Source: Fimbriimonadaceae bacterium (GTDB lineage Bacteria > Armatimonadota > UBA10988). From it: DNA of 64,000 nt. The notes under the pieces are model-generated. The model was not told where the DNA came from and did no database searches. It saw only the letters and a program-made list of their open reading frames with translations. Below are positions 18,447-26,729 of the stretch, piece after piece; position 1 is the stretch's first letter; every line of letters begins with the position of its first letter. Location of the stretch: positions 34,586-98,585 of the forward strand of contig JADZEX010000042.1 in NCBI GenBank assembly GCA_020850355.1. Reading direction: 5' to 3'. The position numbers and the translations under genes were made by a program.

Positions 18447-21400
18447 GGCAGGGCCGCCGTCAACCCGACCAGGACCAGCCGCAGCGGGGCCTCAAGCGCG
18501 CGCAGGTCGACCGTCTCGATGACCTTCTCGGGGTGCGGGTTGTCCCAGCGGTACTGCGAGAGCATCGCGTAAGCGCCGCCAGCCGTCTGGCCCGACCAGG
18601 CCGTCAGACCGCGGGCCGGCGGCAGCCCGGCGTTCCAGTCGGTGACTTCGCGGCGGTAGCTCAACGGCACCTCGGCGGTGCTGCCGTCGGCGTAGTAGAC
18701 CACCAGCCGGCCGAGCAGCTTCGGGTAAAGCGCGCCACGTTGGTAGATGTCGCCGGTCCGGCGAGTTGGGGCGCTGGTGGTTGCCAGCAGCCACAGCGCT
18801 CGGGCCGCGCTGCCGACGCCGATCGAGCGCGCCGAGGACGGCCAGGACCGCGGTGGGTCGCCCGCCGCGGCCAGCATGACCACCTCGTTGGTGCCCTCCA
18901 GGACCCGGAACGGCACGCCATTGAACCACTGCAGGCCGCGTGGCACACTGGCCAGATCCTGCTCCGGCCCCAGCCCCAACCAGCCCAGCCGGCGGCGGTT
19001 GTCGGCCAGCGACTGATTCGCGTGGCGGCTTAGATCGCAGGTCACGTAGCGTGTCTCCGCGGCCGCTGGTCCCCAACCCGCCAGGCGGCGCCAGACCGCC
19101 TGCGGCTGGTAGCCGAGCTGGTCGATGCTCGGGCGGCGATTGCTCCAGGAGTTCTCGGCCCCCAGCACAAAGGCGGTCTGGTGCTCGGCGCTCTCGACGA
19201 ACTGGTGCAGCCGCCACCAACTGGTGCCGCTGAAGCCCTGCGCCCGAGCGTCGACTGCGGCGCTCGCGAAGTTCATCATGTTCAGCGGGTCCCACCAGCC
19301 ACAGGCCACCACCGGGTAGCCCTTCTGCCGGAAGAAGCTCACGCTCGGGTACTGCTCGGCCGGCTCGTAGTGCCAGTCGGCGATGATGATGTCCTTCGGC
19401 AGCAGGTCGACCGCCTGCCACGTGTTGCCCGGCCCGCCGTGGTGCTCGCGCAGCAGTTGGTCGCCCCACATCATCACCTGCAGGTTCTTCGCGCGCAGCC
19501 AGGCATACAGCTTGGTGACCTCTTCCACCAGCAACAGGTGCGGCGCGGTGTCGCGTGTCGCGGGATGCACGCCGATCGGCTGGAAGGTGATCTCGTCGTG
19601 CCCGATGTGGAAGATCCGCGGCTGGAAGACGTCGATCGCCACCTGGTAGAGGTCGAACACCAGCGGGTAGTAGCGCGGGTCGCGGATGTTGGCGTTCCAG
19701 CGGCCCCAACGTCCGGTGGCCTGCGGGTTCTCGGCCAGATCCGCCCAGCCGGGCTTGTCGAGCACCCAGTTGAAGTGCCCGTAGACCTGCACTTGCGGAA
19801 TCACATCGAAGCCGAGCGCCTTCGCCCCCGCGACCATCTCTCGCATCTCGGCCTTGCTGGGGGCGTCGGCCAGGCCGATCTCGGGGTGCGACTCGTAGCG
19901 CAGGGAGTCGTTGACCTCGATCATCAGCGTGTTGTACTTCAGCCGCGCCAGCGTCTCGATCCAGTTCTGGTAGACCGCTCGGTCGGCCGCGCGCAGGCCG
20001 CCGACATGCCAGGCGCGGATCGCCAGGTCGGGCCAGTCGACGATTTCGAGCTGTGGCAGCGTGGCCCCAGCGGTCGTCGGCCGCAGCAGTTGGGCGACCG
20101 TCAGCAATCCGCAACGCACGCCGGCCGCGCTGCTGCCAACCAGCTCCAAGCGGTCGGCCGCAAGCTGCAGCCGGTAGCCTTCGGGATTGGCCTGCCACTG
20201 GGCATCGCTCTCGCTGCGTCGCGCGCGCTCGGTCTCGGCACGCGGGTCGCTCAAGCTGCGCACCTGCAGCGCCCCCGGTGTCGCCGTGGCGCTGACCGGC
20301 AGCACCGTCGCCCCGCCCAGCAGTGGCGCCAGGGCGGCCAGGTAGCGCGCGGCCTCCGGCCCGGCGGGCTGCAGCCGCAGCGGACCGCGCAGAGTCACCA
20401 GGCCGTCACCGCGGCGCAGTTGCTGCGGCCGCGGCACCAGCGGCAGCGCAGTTGCTGCGGCCGCGGCCGGGCGAGTCACCACGGTCGGCTGGCCGCTGGG
20501 CCGGGCGCGGAAGATCAACCGGCCGAACTGGTCCGGCTGCAAGAAGGTCTCGCCTTGCAGCGGAGCCCAGGTCGACAGCTCGGGCTGGGCGTAGCGTTCG
20601 CGGCAGAAGTTGGCGGCCCACACATCGCCCGGCTGCGGGGTGCCGCCGAGCGCGGCGAAGGGCACCGCCAGCTCGACCGTCCAGCCTGGCGGGGCGACCG
20701 CTGCGGCGGCCTGCCAGCGAGGGTCCCAGTCGCTGGTCTGATTGCCACGAGTGGTGTACCAGGTGCTGTTCAGCGTGCTCCCGAGCCGCCGCTGATCGAA
20801 ACCCAGGCCGCGGCTGTTGACAGCCAGATGAGCGTACCCGCTGCCGCTCTGCTCGGGATCCAGGAAGGCCTCGATGCTGTCGTCGAGGTAGACCGGGCCG
20901 TCGGGCTCGGTGACTTTGGCGACCATCGCCGCCGGCTGCGGCTCGACGCACTCGAAGGCCAGGTAGAGCTGCTCGCTGGTCCAGACCGCCCGCACCAGCG
21001 TGGCGGCGGCCGGCCGTTCGCCGCTGCTGCCCAACAGGTAGAGCGGCCCGATCGCCGGCGCCGCTCGCCAGGCCGGGTCGTCAAGTTGTCCGTCGACCCG
21101 CGGCGCCGCGTTGACCGCGACCGCCTCGCCATCGGGCACGCCCGCCACCTTCACCAGGCGCACCTCGTCGAACCAGACGGTCCCTGGCCCCTGCGCAATG
21201 CAAGAGATCTTGAACGACCCGGCCTGCGGCCCGGTGACGACACTCTTGCCGAGACTGATCCACTGCCCCGCCGTGCCCGTCCCGGTGCCGACCTGGTGAG
21301 TCACGTAGGTCGCCTCGGTGGCGTCGGCGACGAACTCGTAGAGCAGCACGTTGTAGGCCCCGGCGGCGCGGACCTGCAAGTCGATGCGGTAGAGCGTCCG

Positions 21401-21664
21401 GGGCTGCGCCGGGAGGTCCAGGAGGCTGGCGCGGATCCACTTCGCATCGGCCTCGGGGTGCTCAATCCGCAGGCTCTGGCGGCCGTCGACCCGCTGCGCT
21501 GGGTCCAGGGCAAAGGTGCCGCGGGCGTCGTTCTGGCGCTGTAGCTCCCATCCGGCCGGCAGGCTGGCGTCAGTCGCGGCCTGCTCGAAGCTGCCGTTGA
21601 GGGCCAGATTCTCCTGGGCGGCCAGCGGGGTCAGGCAGAGAGCGCAGAACAGCCAGGCGCGCAT
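18443..21664 (-). CDS. Exported GH20-type beta-N-acetylhexosaminidase with CBM modules
   Basis: A 1073-residue secreted protein with signal peptide WLFCALCLTPLAAQ. Modules in order are: a CBM4/9-like domain (about 18-200); a CBM9/DOMON-like domain beginning APRVDGQLDDPAW (about 215-400); a GH20b-type N-terminal domain (LVPRPQQLRRGDGLVTL); and a GH20 TIM barrel with the catalytic pair in HIGHDE (D690/E691). A C-terminal part of about 200 residues is beta-rich and unassigned. GH20 enzymes remove terminal GlcNAc or GalNAc by substrate-assisted catalysis. ATG 21664 is chosen over an upstream in-frame start because it begins the signal peptide. It could also be a related exo-hydrolase, since the barrel is divergent. 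Confidence 0.8.
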   Translation of the reverse strand: MRAWLFCALCLTPLAAQENLALNGSFEQAATDASLPAGWELQRQNDARGTFALDPAQRVDGRQSLRIEHPEADAKWIRASLLDLPAQPRTLYRIDLQVRAAGAYNVLLYEFVADATEATYVTHQVGTGTGTAGQWISLGKSVVTGPQAGSFKISCIAQGPGTVWFDEVRLVKVAGVPDGEAVAVNAAPRVDGQLDDPAWRAAPAIGPLYLLGSSGERPAAATLVRAVWTSEQLYLAFECVEPQPAAMVAKVTEPDGPVYLDDSIEAFLDPEQSGSGYAHLAVNSRGLGFDQRRLGSTLNSTWYTTRGNQTSDWDPRWQAAAAVAPPGWTVELAVPFAALGGTPQPGDVWAANFCRERYAQPELSTWAPLQGETFLQPDQFGRLIFRARPSGQPTVVTRPAAAAATALPLVPRPQQLRRGDGLVTLRGPLRLQPAGPEAARYLAALAPLLGGATVLPVSATATPGALQVRSLSDPRAETERARRSESDAQWQANPEGYRLQLAADRLELVGSSAAGVRCGLLTVAQLLRPTTAGATLPQLEIVDWPDLAIRAWHVGGLRAADRAVYQNWIETLARLKYNTLMIEVNDSLRYESHPEIGLADAPSKAEMREMVAGAKALGFDVIPQVQVYGHFNWVLDKPGWADLAENPQATGRWGRWNANIRDPRYYPLVFDLYQVAIDVFQPRIFHIGHDEITFQPIGVHPATRDTAPHLLLVEEVTKLYAWLRAKNLQVMMWGDQLLREHHGGPGNTWQAVDLLPKDIIIADWHYEPAEQYPSVSFFRQKGYPVVACGWWDPLNMMNFASAAVDARAQGFSGTSWWRLHQFVESAEHQTAFVLGAENSWSNRRPSIDQLGYQPQAVWRRLAGWGPAAAETRYVTCDLSRHANQSLADNRRRLGWLGLGPEQDLASVPRGLQWFNGVPFRVLEGTNEVVMLAAAGDPPRSWPSSARSIGVGSAARALWLLATTSAPTRRTGDIYQRGALYPKLLGRLVVYYADGSTAEVPLSYRREVTDWNAGLPPARGLTAWSGQTAGGAYAMLSQYRWDNPHPEKVIETVDLRALEAPLRLVLVGLTAALP

Positions 21665-21725
21665 CGCATCGCTCCGATTCGCCAGCGGCTTGGCCAGCCC
21701 GGCGGCGAATCCTGCCCCCAACAGC

Positions 21726-21761
21726 CCGCCGCCGGCTCACCTGACGGCGAGCCGGCGGCGG
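21726..21761 (-). terminator. Strong GC hairpin after nrfA
   Basis: A perfect 13-base-pair inverted repeat (arm CCGCCGCCGGCTC, loop of 10 bases) lies 35-70 bases beyond the nrfA stop in the minus-strand reading direction. There is no good U-run, so termination may be weak or Rho-assisted, or the hairpin may protect the 3' end. Confidence 0.45.
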
Positions 21762-21795
21762 TGCGACGAGGATCACGCTGCGGCGGTCGGCCCGC

Positions 21796-23277
21796 TCAGC
21801 TTCCGGCGGCGGTCGGCCCGGCGGTGGGCGCGGCGGTCGTCTTCACGCCGCCCGGGCCCATCGCCTTGCGCAGCGCCACCTGACCCTTGCGGACATGGTT
21901 CAGCGACTGCGCCAGGACCCGCGCCGCCTCTTGCGGGGCGTGGAACCCCGTGCTGTTCTCGGCTTCGATGAAGTCCAGCAGGAAGCCGGCGCGGCGCTGG
22001 CAAAGCTGCGCTTCCTTGAGTTGCGCGGCAGTCGCCCCGGCGGCCTTGGCGGCCTTCAGGTCGGCAATCAGCTCCAGCAGGGCGTCCATCGCCAGGTTGC
22101 GCAACTCCATGTTGCGGGCCTGGATCGTCTCGGCCCGGTCCTTCAGTTCCTGCTCCGGCACGCGGTGGCAGGTCTGGCAGGCGTTGGCGATGTTCAGCAA
22201 CGGGCTGCGCACATGGTGATCGCTGATCTTCTGGGCGCCGACCCGCATGTAAGGCATGTGGCAATCGGCACAGGCGACACCCGCCCGGGCATGGGTGCCC
22301 TGCGACCACAGCTCGAACTCGGGGTGCTGCGCCTTGAGCGCCGGCGCGCCGGTCTCCTTGTGCTCCCAGTCCTTGAAGTCGACTTCGTCGTAGTAGGCCA
22401 GAATCTGGTCGGCCTTCAGACCCTTGTGCCAGGGGTAGGTCAGCCGCTTGTCTTCCTTGCCCTTGAAGTAGTACTCCACATGGCACTGCCCACAGACGTA
22501 GCTGCGCATCTCCTGGCGGGTGGCCATCGTGTTCGGGTCGTAGTTCGGGATCCCCTGGCTGGCCTTGTAGGTCTTGATGCCCTCCAGGAAGCCCGGCCGG
22601 GTGATCCGAAGCTGCATCGTCTGCGAATCGTGGCAGTCGATGCAGGCCACCGGGTGCTGCACCTGCTTGCGGGCCTCGAAGTAGGGCAGGGGGTTGACCT
22701 TCTCGAAGCCCTTGATGATGTCGCCCTGGCCCTCACGCTTGTAGTAGTTGTAGACCGAGCCGTGGCAGTGCAGGCAAGTCCCCGGCTGCTTCTTGACGTG
22801 CTGCCGCTCGGTGAAGGTCTGGTCCTCCAGCATGAAGGCATGGCCGCGCTCTTCGCGAAAATCCTTGGCGAAAGCGTAGCCAGCCCACATCGTCTTGAGG
22901 CGCGGGTCTTCGTCAATCCGCGAGTAGCTGACGGTCTTGCGGGGGTCCTTGGCGGTCGGTGTGTGCGGCAAGCCTTCGCTGCCGCCATGCTTCGTGCGCT
23001 GCTGGTCGACTGTCTTCAGGTAGGCGTCGTACTGCAGCGGGAAGTTCTTCCCCCAGACCGCCGGGTCATCGGTCTCGTCGGTCAGCTCGACGACCCGGAA
23101 GAACGGGTTCTTGGCCTCCTGCTTGTGGCCGTAAATGTTCACCAGCAGGGCGGTCACCCCAAAGGTCACAGCGGCCGAGGCCAGGGCGGTCAGCAGCAGC
23201 ACCACGAACCCACTCCCACGCCGGGGCGGGCGGGCGGTGGCAGGAGCAGCCGGGGCAGCGGTCTGATCTGGGTCCAT
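21796..23277 (-). CDS. nrfA: Ammonia-forming cytochrome c nitrite reductase
   Basis: NrfA reduces nitrite to ammonium with six electrons in the periplasm. The 493-residue protein has an N-terminal membrane anchor (about residues 22-47) and five heme-binding motifs: CLHCH (168-172), CIDCH (212-216), CGQCH (262-266), CADCH (336-340) and CQTCH (367-371). The first, the active-site heme, is CxxCH rather than the CxxCK of the E. coli enzyme, as in a known subgroup of NrfA. The active-site Tyr near 269 (CGQCHVEYY) and His 329 (WSQGTHARAG) are in place. The C-terminal 40 residues are a loose Ala/Thr/Pro tail. It follows nrfH by 27 bases. Confidence 0.94.
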   Translation of the reverse strand: MDPDQTAAPAAPATARPPRRGSGFVVLLLTALASAAVTFGVTALLVNIYGHKQEAKNPFFRVVELTDETDDPAVWGKNFPLQYDAYLKTVDQQRTKHGGSEGLPHTPTAKDPRKTVSYSRIDEDPRLKTMWAGYAFAKDFREERGHAFMLEDQTFTERQHVKKQPGTCLHCHGSVYNYYKREGQGDIIKGFEKVNPLPYFEARKQVQHPVACIDCHDSQTMQLRITRPGFLEGIKTYKASQGIPNYDPNTMATRQEMRSYVCGQCHVEYYFKGKEDKRLTYPWHKGLKADQILAYYDEVDFKDWEHKETGAPALKAQHPEFELWSQGTHARAGVACADCHMPYMRVGAQKISDHHVRSPLLNIANACQTCHRVPEQELKDRAETIQARNMELRNLAMDALLELIADLKAAKAAGATAAQLKEAQLCQRRAGFLLDFIEAENSTGFHAPQEAARVLAQSLNHVRKGQVALRKAMGPGGVKTTAAPTAGPTAAGS

Positions 23278-23304
23278 CTCGCAGCATCCTCCTGACAGCG
23301 TCGG

Positions 23305-23754
23305 CTAATGCAGATGACCGACGTTCGGGTGACAACGCACACAACTGAGCTCGGACCCGGCATGGTCCGGCCGGTCGATCTGCTGCACGATGTCCTCGTG
23401 GCAGTGCCGGCAGGCCGCTTCGGTGATCGCCAGATTGCGCGGCCCGATCCGAATCGGCTCGTGGAACTTGCCCGTCGTGAAGGCCACCGAGTGGTGCCAG
23501 CCGTTGCGGGCCTTGGTGGCGTACTTGCCCACCAGATCGTGCGGCGTGTGGCAGTCGTTGCAGGTCGCCACCGCATGATGCGAACTGCGCGTCCAGCCGT
23601 TGTACTGCTCCCGCATCACATGGCAGTTGCTACAGGCCGCCGGATCGTTGGTCATGTACGACGCGCCATTGGCATACACAAAGGTGTAGCCGCCCAGGCC
23701 GCCGCACAGCCCTACCGAGAACCCGACCACCGCCCGTAGCCACAACGACCGCAT
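23305..23754 (-). CDS. nrfH: NapC/NirT-type tetraheme quinol dehydrogenase, nitrite reductase small subunit
   Basis: This 149-residue protein oxidises menaquinol and passes electrons to NrfA. It has one N-terminal membrane helix (about residues 7-28) and four CxxCH motifs at 41-45, 65-69, 115-119 and 138-142. The first is followed by Met (CSNCHVM), the signature of the Met-ligated heme 1 of NrfH. It precedes nrfA by 27 bases on the same strand, the standard nrfHA order. A 262-base gap separates it from the upstream radical-SAM gene, so it may have its own promoter. Confidence 0.94.
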   Translation of the reverse strand: MRSLWLRAVVGFSVGLCGGLGGYTFVYANGASYMTNDPAACSNCHVMREQYNGWTRSSHHAVATCNDCHTPHDLVGKYATKARNGWHHSVAFTTGKFHEPIRIGPRNLAITEAACRHCHEDIVQQIDRPDHAGSELSCVRCHPNVGHLH

Positions 23755-24016
23755 CTGGTCTCTCCGCAGCGCATCCTACGCCTATCGGACTATCTGGATA
23801 TGCTAACCCACTTCTTTGCTTCAAGGCTGCAACCGACTTGCCAGGGCTGGCTACCACGGGGCTGTCGAAATACCCGACGACCGCCGGGCCGCGGCCGCGG
23901 CTCGGACAATGGTGCGGAGGCTGTCGCAGAATCCGACGGTTGGGGTGACCGGCCGCGGCCCGCGGCCGGCGCTGGCGGCCAGCGCGAGGGGCGCTGCAAG
24001 GGGGGCTGGGGCTGGC
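23755..24016 (-). other. Intergenic region upstream of nrfH
   Basis: This gap of about 260 bases separates ahbD from nrfH. The 100 bases next to nrfH are visibly richer in A+T than the surroundings. They contain a weak promoter-like pair on the minus strand, TTGAAG (23824-23819) and CATATC/ATATCC about 16-17 bases downstream. The part next to ahbD holds GC-rich palindromic stretches (around 23881-23900 and 23950-23965) that could end transcription. No clear FNR or NarL-type site was recognised. Confidence 0.3.
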
Positions 24017-25180
24017 CTAGCCCGGTTCGAACGAGCAGGCCGGGTCGCTCGCGAAGATGCTGCCCAGCACGCCGTAGGCGCGGGCCCGGCTGCCTCCGCA
24101 GACCACCTTGTAGCCGCACTCGCCGCACTTGCCTTCCAGCAGGTCCGGGTTGCGCAGGTCTTGGAAGAGCTGGCTGTGACGGTAGATGTCGACCAGCGAG
24201 CGCTCCCGCACGTTGCCGGCGTTGAGTGGCAGGAAGCCGCTCGGGAAGACCTCGCCGACGTGGCTCACGAAGACGAAGCCCTTGCCGTCGTTGACGCCCT
24301 GCACCGGCCGGTGCAGGCCATCCTCGTAACGGAAGCCGGCCCCCGCGAAGGTCACCGGCCCGCCCGCGGCGGCCTGCCGCTTGCGCTCGATGGCGACCCG
24401 CCGGTAGAACGGCGCCGCGGTCGATTTGATGTCGAAGCCCGACTGCTCGCTCATCTCCGCCAGCCAGTGCATGATCTCCTCATGCCGCTCCGGCGAGACC
24501 ATCTGCTCCAACGAGGCGCGGCCGGTGGGCACCAGGAAGAAGACGCTCCACTGCACCGCGCCGGAGTCGGCGACCATCTGCGCCATTTCGGCGAGATGCT
24601 GGTCGTTCAGCCGAGTGACCGTCGTGTTGAGCTGGAACGGCAGCCCCACCTCGCGGCAGTCGGCGAGGATCTGCAGCGTCCGGTCGAACGAGCCCTCGAA
24701 CCCGCGGAAGGCGTCGTGGACCGGCGCGGTGTGGCCATCCAGGCTGACCGCCAGCCGCGCGATCCCGGCCTCCTGCAGCTTGACCAGCCGCTCCTTGGTG
24801 GCCAACGCCGTGGCGCTGGGAGTCAGCGCGCAGCGCAGCCCCTTGCTGCGGGCGTGCTCGATCAACTCGTAGATGTCCCGCCGCATCAGCGGATCGCCGC
24901 CGGTGAAGACGAACACCGGGCTGCCGAAGGTGGCGATCTCGTCGAGCAGCGCCTTCCCCTCGGCGGTCGTCAGCTCCTCAGGATGCCGCTGCGGCTGGGC
25001 CACCGCCCGGCAGTGCACACAGCGCAACGCGCAGGCGCGAGTGACCTCCCAGATCACCGTGAACGGCGTCTGGTTGAAGTCGATCTTGGTCATCCAGGAA
25101 TCGTGCGACGCCCGCTCGCTGGCACCGGTCGGGTGACCCCCGCCCGGGTGCCCGCCGGGGTGGCCGCCAGGGTGACTCAT
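24017..25180 (-). CDS. ahbD: Radical SAM heme synthase, AhbD-type
   Basis: The 387-residue protein carries a radical SAM cluster motif (C50, C54, C57 in CALRCVHC) after PFTVIWEVTRAC. It has a C-terminal second cluster region with CGECGYKVVCGGSRARAYG and a final DPACSF. This matches AhbD and close relatives, which decarboxylate Fe-coproporphyrin III to heme b in the siroheme-dependent pathway. ATG 25180 follows GGAGGTGA and overlaps the ahbC stop by 4 bases. The N-terminus has an uncommon His/Gly/Pro repeat (HPGGHPGGHPGGGHP). Neighbouring nrfHA would consume nine hemes per pair. A NirJ-like role in heme d1 synthesis is the main alternative. Confidence 0.82.
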   Translation of the reverse strand: MSHPGGHPGGHPGGGHPTGASERASHDSWMTKIDFNQTPFTVIWEVTRACALRCVHCRAVAQPQRHPEELTTAEGKALLDEIATFGSPVFVFTGGDPLMRRDIYELIEHARSKGLRCALTPSATALATKERLVKLQEAGIARLAVSLDGHTAPVHDAFRGFEGSFDRTLQILADCREVGLPFQLNTTVTRLNDQHLAEMAQMVADSGAVQWSVFFLVPTGRASLEQMVSPERHEEIMHWLAEMSEQSGFDIKSTAAPFYRRVAIERKRQAAAGGPVTFAGAGFRYEDGLHRPVQGVNDGKGFVFVSHVGEVFPSGFLPLNAGNVRERSLVDIYRHSQLFQDLRNPDLLEGKCGECGYKVVCGGSRARAYGVLGSIFASDPACSFEPG

Positions 25181-26397
25181 GACGTCACCTCCTCGCTCAG
25201 CCGCGGCAGCGGCACGCTCGGGTCGATCTCTTCCTCGGTCAGGTAGCAGGCCGGATCCTCGGCCCGCCAGTCGCCATAGTAACTGTGCGCCCGCACCCGC
25301 AGGTTGCCGTTGCACAGCCCGAAGAAGCGGCAGCGCCCGCAGCGCCCGCCGATCTCGCGCGGCTTCTCCTTCATCAGCGCCATCAGCGGATGGCTGCGGT
25401 CCTCCCAGATCTCGCTGAACGGCCGCTCGCGGACATTGCCCAGGGTGACATGCCACGAGAACTGGTCCGGATGCACGTTGCCCTCGTTGTCGACACAGCC
25501 GATGGCGATGCCCGACTGGTTGCCGCCGTTCCACTCCAGCATCTGCAGCACCTGCGCCGCCCGCTCCGGGTCGCGCTCCGCCAGCTTCAGGTACAGGAAC
25601 GCGTTATCGGTATGGTTGTCGACCGTCAGGATGTCCTTGTCGAGCCCCCGCTGGTGGAAGTCGGCGGTCCGCTCGAAAACATACTCGACCGCGCGCCGCG
25701 TCTCGGGCGGCTCCAGGTCGAAGCGCTTCAGCTTGTCGCCTCGGCCGGCGTAGGCCAGGTGGTAGAAGCAGCAGCGCGGGATGTCCTCGGTCTCCAAGAG
25801 GTCGAAGATCCCCGGCAGCTCGTCGATGTTGAGCTTGTGGACGGTGTACCGCAGCCCGACCCGAATGTCCCGCTCACGACACCGCCGAATGCCCTCCAAC
25901 GAGGCCTGGAAAGCGCCCCGCACCCCGCGGACTTTGTCGTGTACTTCTTGCAGCCCATCGAGGCTGATCCCAACGTAACTGAAGCCGGTTTCCTTGATCC
26001 GGTCGGCGGTCGCCGCGTCGATGTGCATGCCGTTGGTTGACAGCACCGCCCGCATGCCCTTGCTCTTGGCGTAGCCAGCCAGCTCGAAGAGGTCCGGCCG
26101 CAGCAGCGGCTCGCCGCCCGAGAAGAGCACCACCGGAATGCCGAAGCCGGCCAGATCGTCGAGCAGCGCGAAACCCTCGGCCGTGGTCAGCTCGCCCGGG
26201 AAGTCGCGGTCCGCGGCACTGGCATAGCAGTGGACGCACTTCAGATCGCAGCGCCGCGTGCAGTTCCAGACCAGCACCGGCTTCTTGTCCGCCGAAAAGT
26301 GCAGCAGCCCGGCCGGCAGCTTGGACGAGTGGCGCCCGTAGCGCAACGCGTCCCCCGGCGTGGCGGTGCCGCATAGCAACCGTGTGACACTGAGCAT
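25177..26397 (-). CDS. ahbC: Radical SAM siroheme-pathway protein, AhbC/NirJ-type
   Basis: This 406-residue radical SAM protein begins with the family block RLLCGTATPGDALRYGRHSS, then the cluster motif CDLKCVHC (C50, C54, C57), FSGGEPLLRPDL, and a C-terminal CGRCRFFGLCNGNLRVRAHS cluster region. AhbC removes two acetate side chains from 12,18-didecarboxysiroheme to give Fe-coproporphyrin III. Paired with the AhbD-type gene (4-base overlap) it gives the last two steps of the alternative heme pathway. ATG 26397 with GGTGGAGGG upstream is preferred over an in-frame TTG at 26412. Earlier genes (ahbA/B, siroheme synthase) are not in the window. Confidence 0.84.
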   Translation of the reverse strand: MLSVTRLLCGTATPGDALRYGRHSSKLPAGLLHFSADKKPVLVWNCTRRCDLKCVHCYASAADRDFPGELTTAEGFALLDDLAGFGIPVVLFSGGEPLLRPDLFELAGYAKSKGMRAVLSTNGMHIDAATADRIKETGFSYVGISLDGLQEVHDKVRGVRGAFQASLEGIRRCRERDIRVGLRYTVHKLNIDELPGIFDLLETEDIPRCCFYHLAYAGRGDKLKRFDLEPPETRRAVEYVFERTADFHQRGLDKDILTVDNHTDNAFLYLKLAERDPERAAQVLQMLEWNGGNQSGIAIGCVDNEGNVHPDQFSWHVTLGNVRERPFSEIWEDRSHPLMALMKEKPREIGGRCGRCRFFGLCNGNLRVRAHSYYGDWRAEDPACYLTEEEIDPSVPLPRLSEEVTS

Positions 26398-26600
26398 CGA
26401 ACCCTCCACCAACCAGCCCGTTCAACAAGACTGCCAGGTCTCCTGCCGCCACCGGCCACCCCGTCGCAAGAATCTTCGCGAAGCCCGCTCGCCAGGCCGC
26501 CGCACGCCCCGCAACATGCCACGGCCTCAGCGACCCATCCACCGCCCCGCTCCGGTTGCGACCGCGCAGGGGCACGAGCTGCTGCAGATACGTCTGTCCA
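26398..26600. other. Divergent intergenic region upstream of ahbC
   Basis: This gap lies between ahbC (minus) and the duplicated promoter region that starts at 26601 (plus). It contains a bulged palindrome, TCGCAAGAATCTTCGCGA (26464-26481), about 70 bases before the ahbC start, a possible operator. I see no open frame with gene-like properties and no convincing minus-strand -10 box. Confidence 0.3.
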
Positions 26601-26729
26601 TTACTCTGAGTTGGATTGTTGCGCTGGCGTTGAGAAATCTGTGTCGAGGCCCTTGACTCCCCCCCCGCGGTGCTATACGACTCTAAGCGACCCGGCCCGC
26701 GTCGGGCGGGTGTCGCCAGGGAGACGCGC
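26601..26729 (+). repeat. Duplicated upstream region, copy 1 (poly-C8 promoter)
   Basis: This stretch of 129 bases aligns with 27911-28040 without any gap except one C in the homopolymer; I count about 101 matches by eye. Shared blocks include TTACTCTGAGT at the far end, GGCGTTGAGAA, the whole -35 box and C-run, GTGCTATAC, and AAGCGAC downstream. Both copies end exactly at the start codon of an exported-protein gene. Confidence 0.85.
26653..26679 (+). promoter_or_regulatory. Promoter with a C8 tract in its spacer
   Basis: TTGACT (26653-26658) and TATACG (26674-26679) are separated by 15 bases that include an unbroken run of eight C (26659-26666). TGC directly before the -10 box makes it an extended -10. 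The start codon is 50 bases downstream. Spacer length, and so promoter strength, would change with any slip in the C-run. Confidence 0.7.

Noticed and set aside
26670..26729. Upstream coding extension of paralogue A over the C8 promoter
   Set aside because: It would translate the -10 box and leader. ATG 26730 has a ribosome site and begins a signal peptide, and the duplicate copy shows the same non-coding design.
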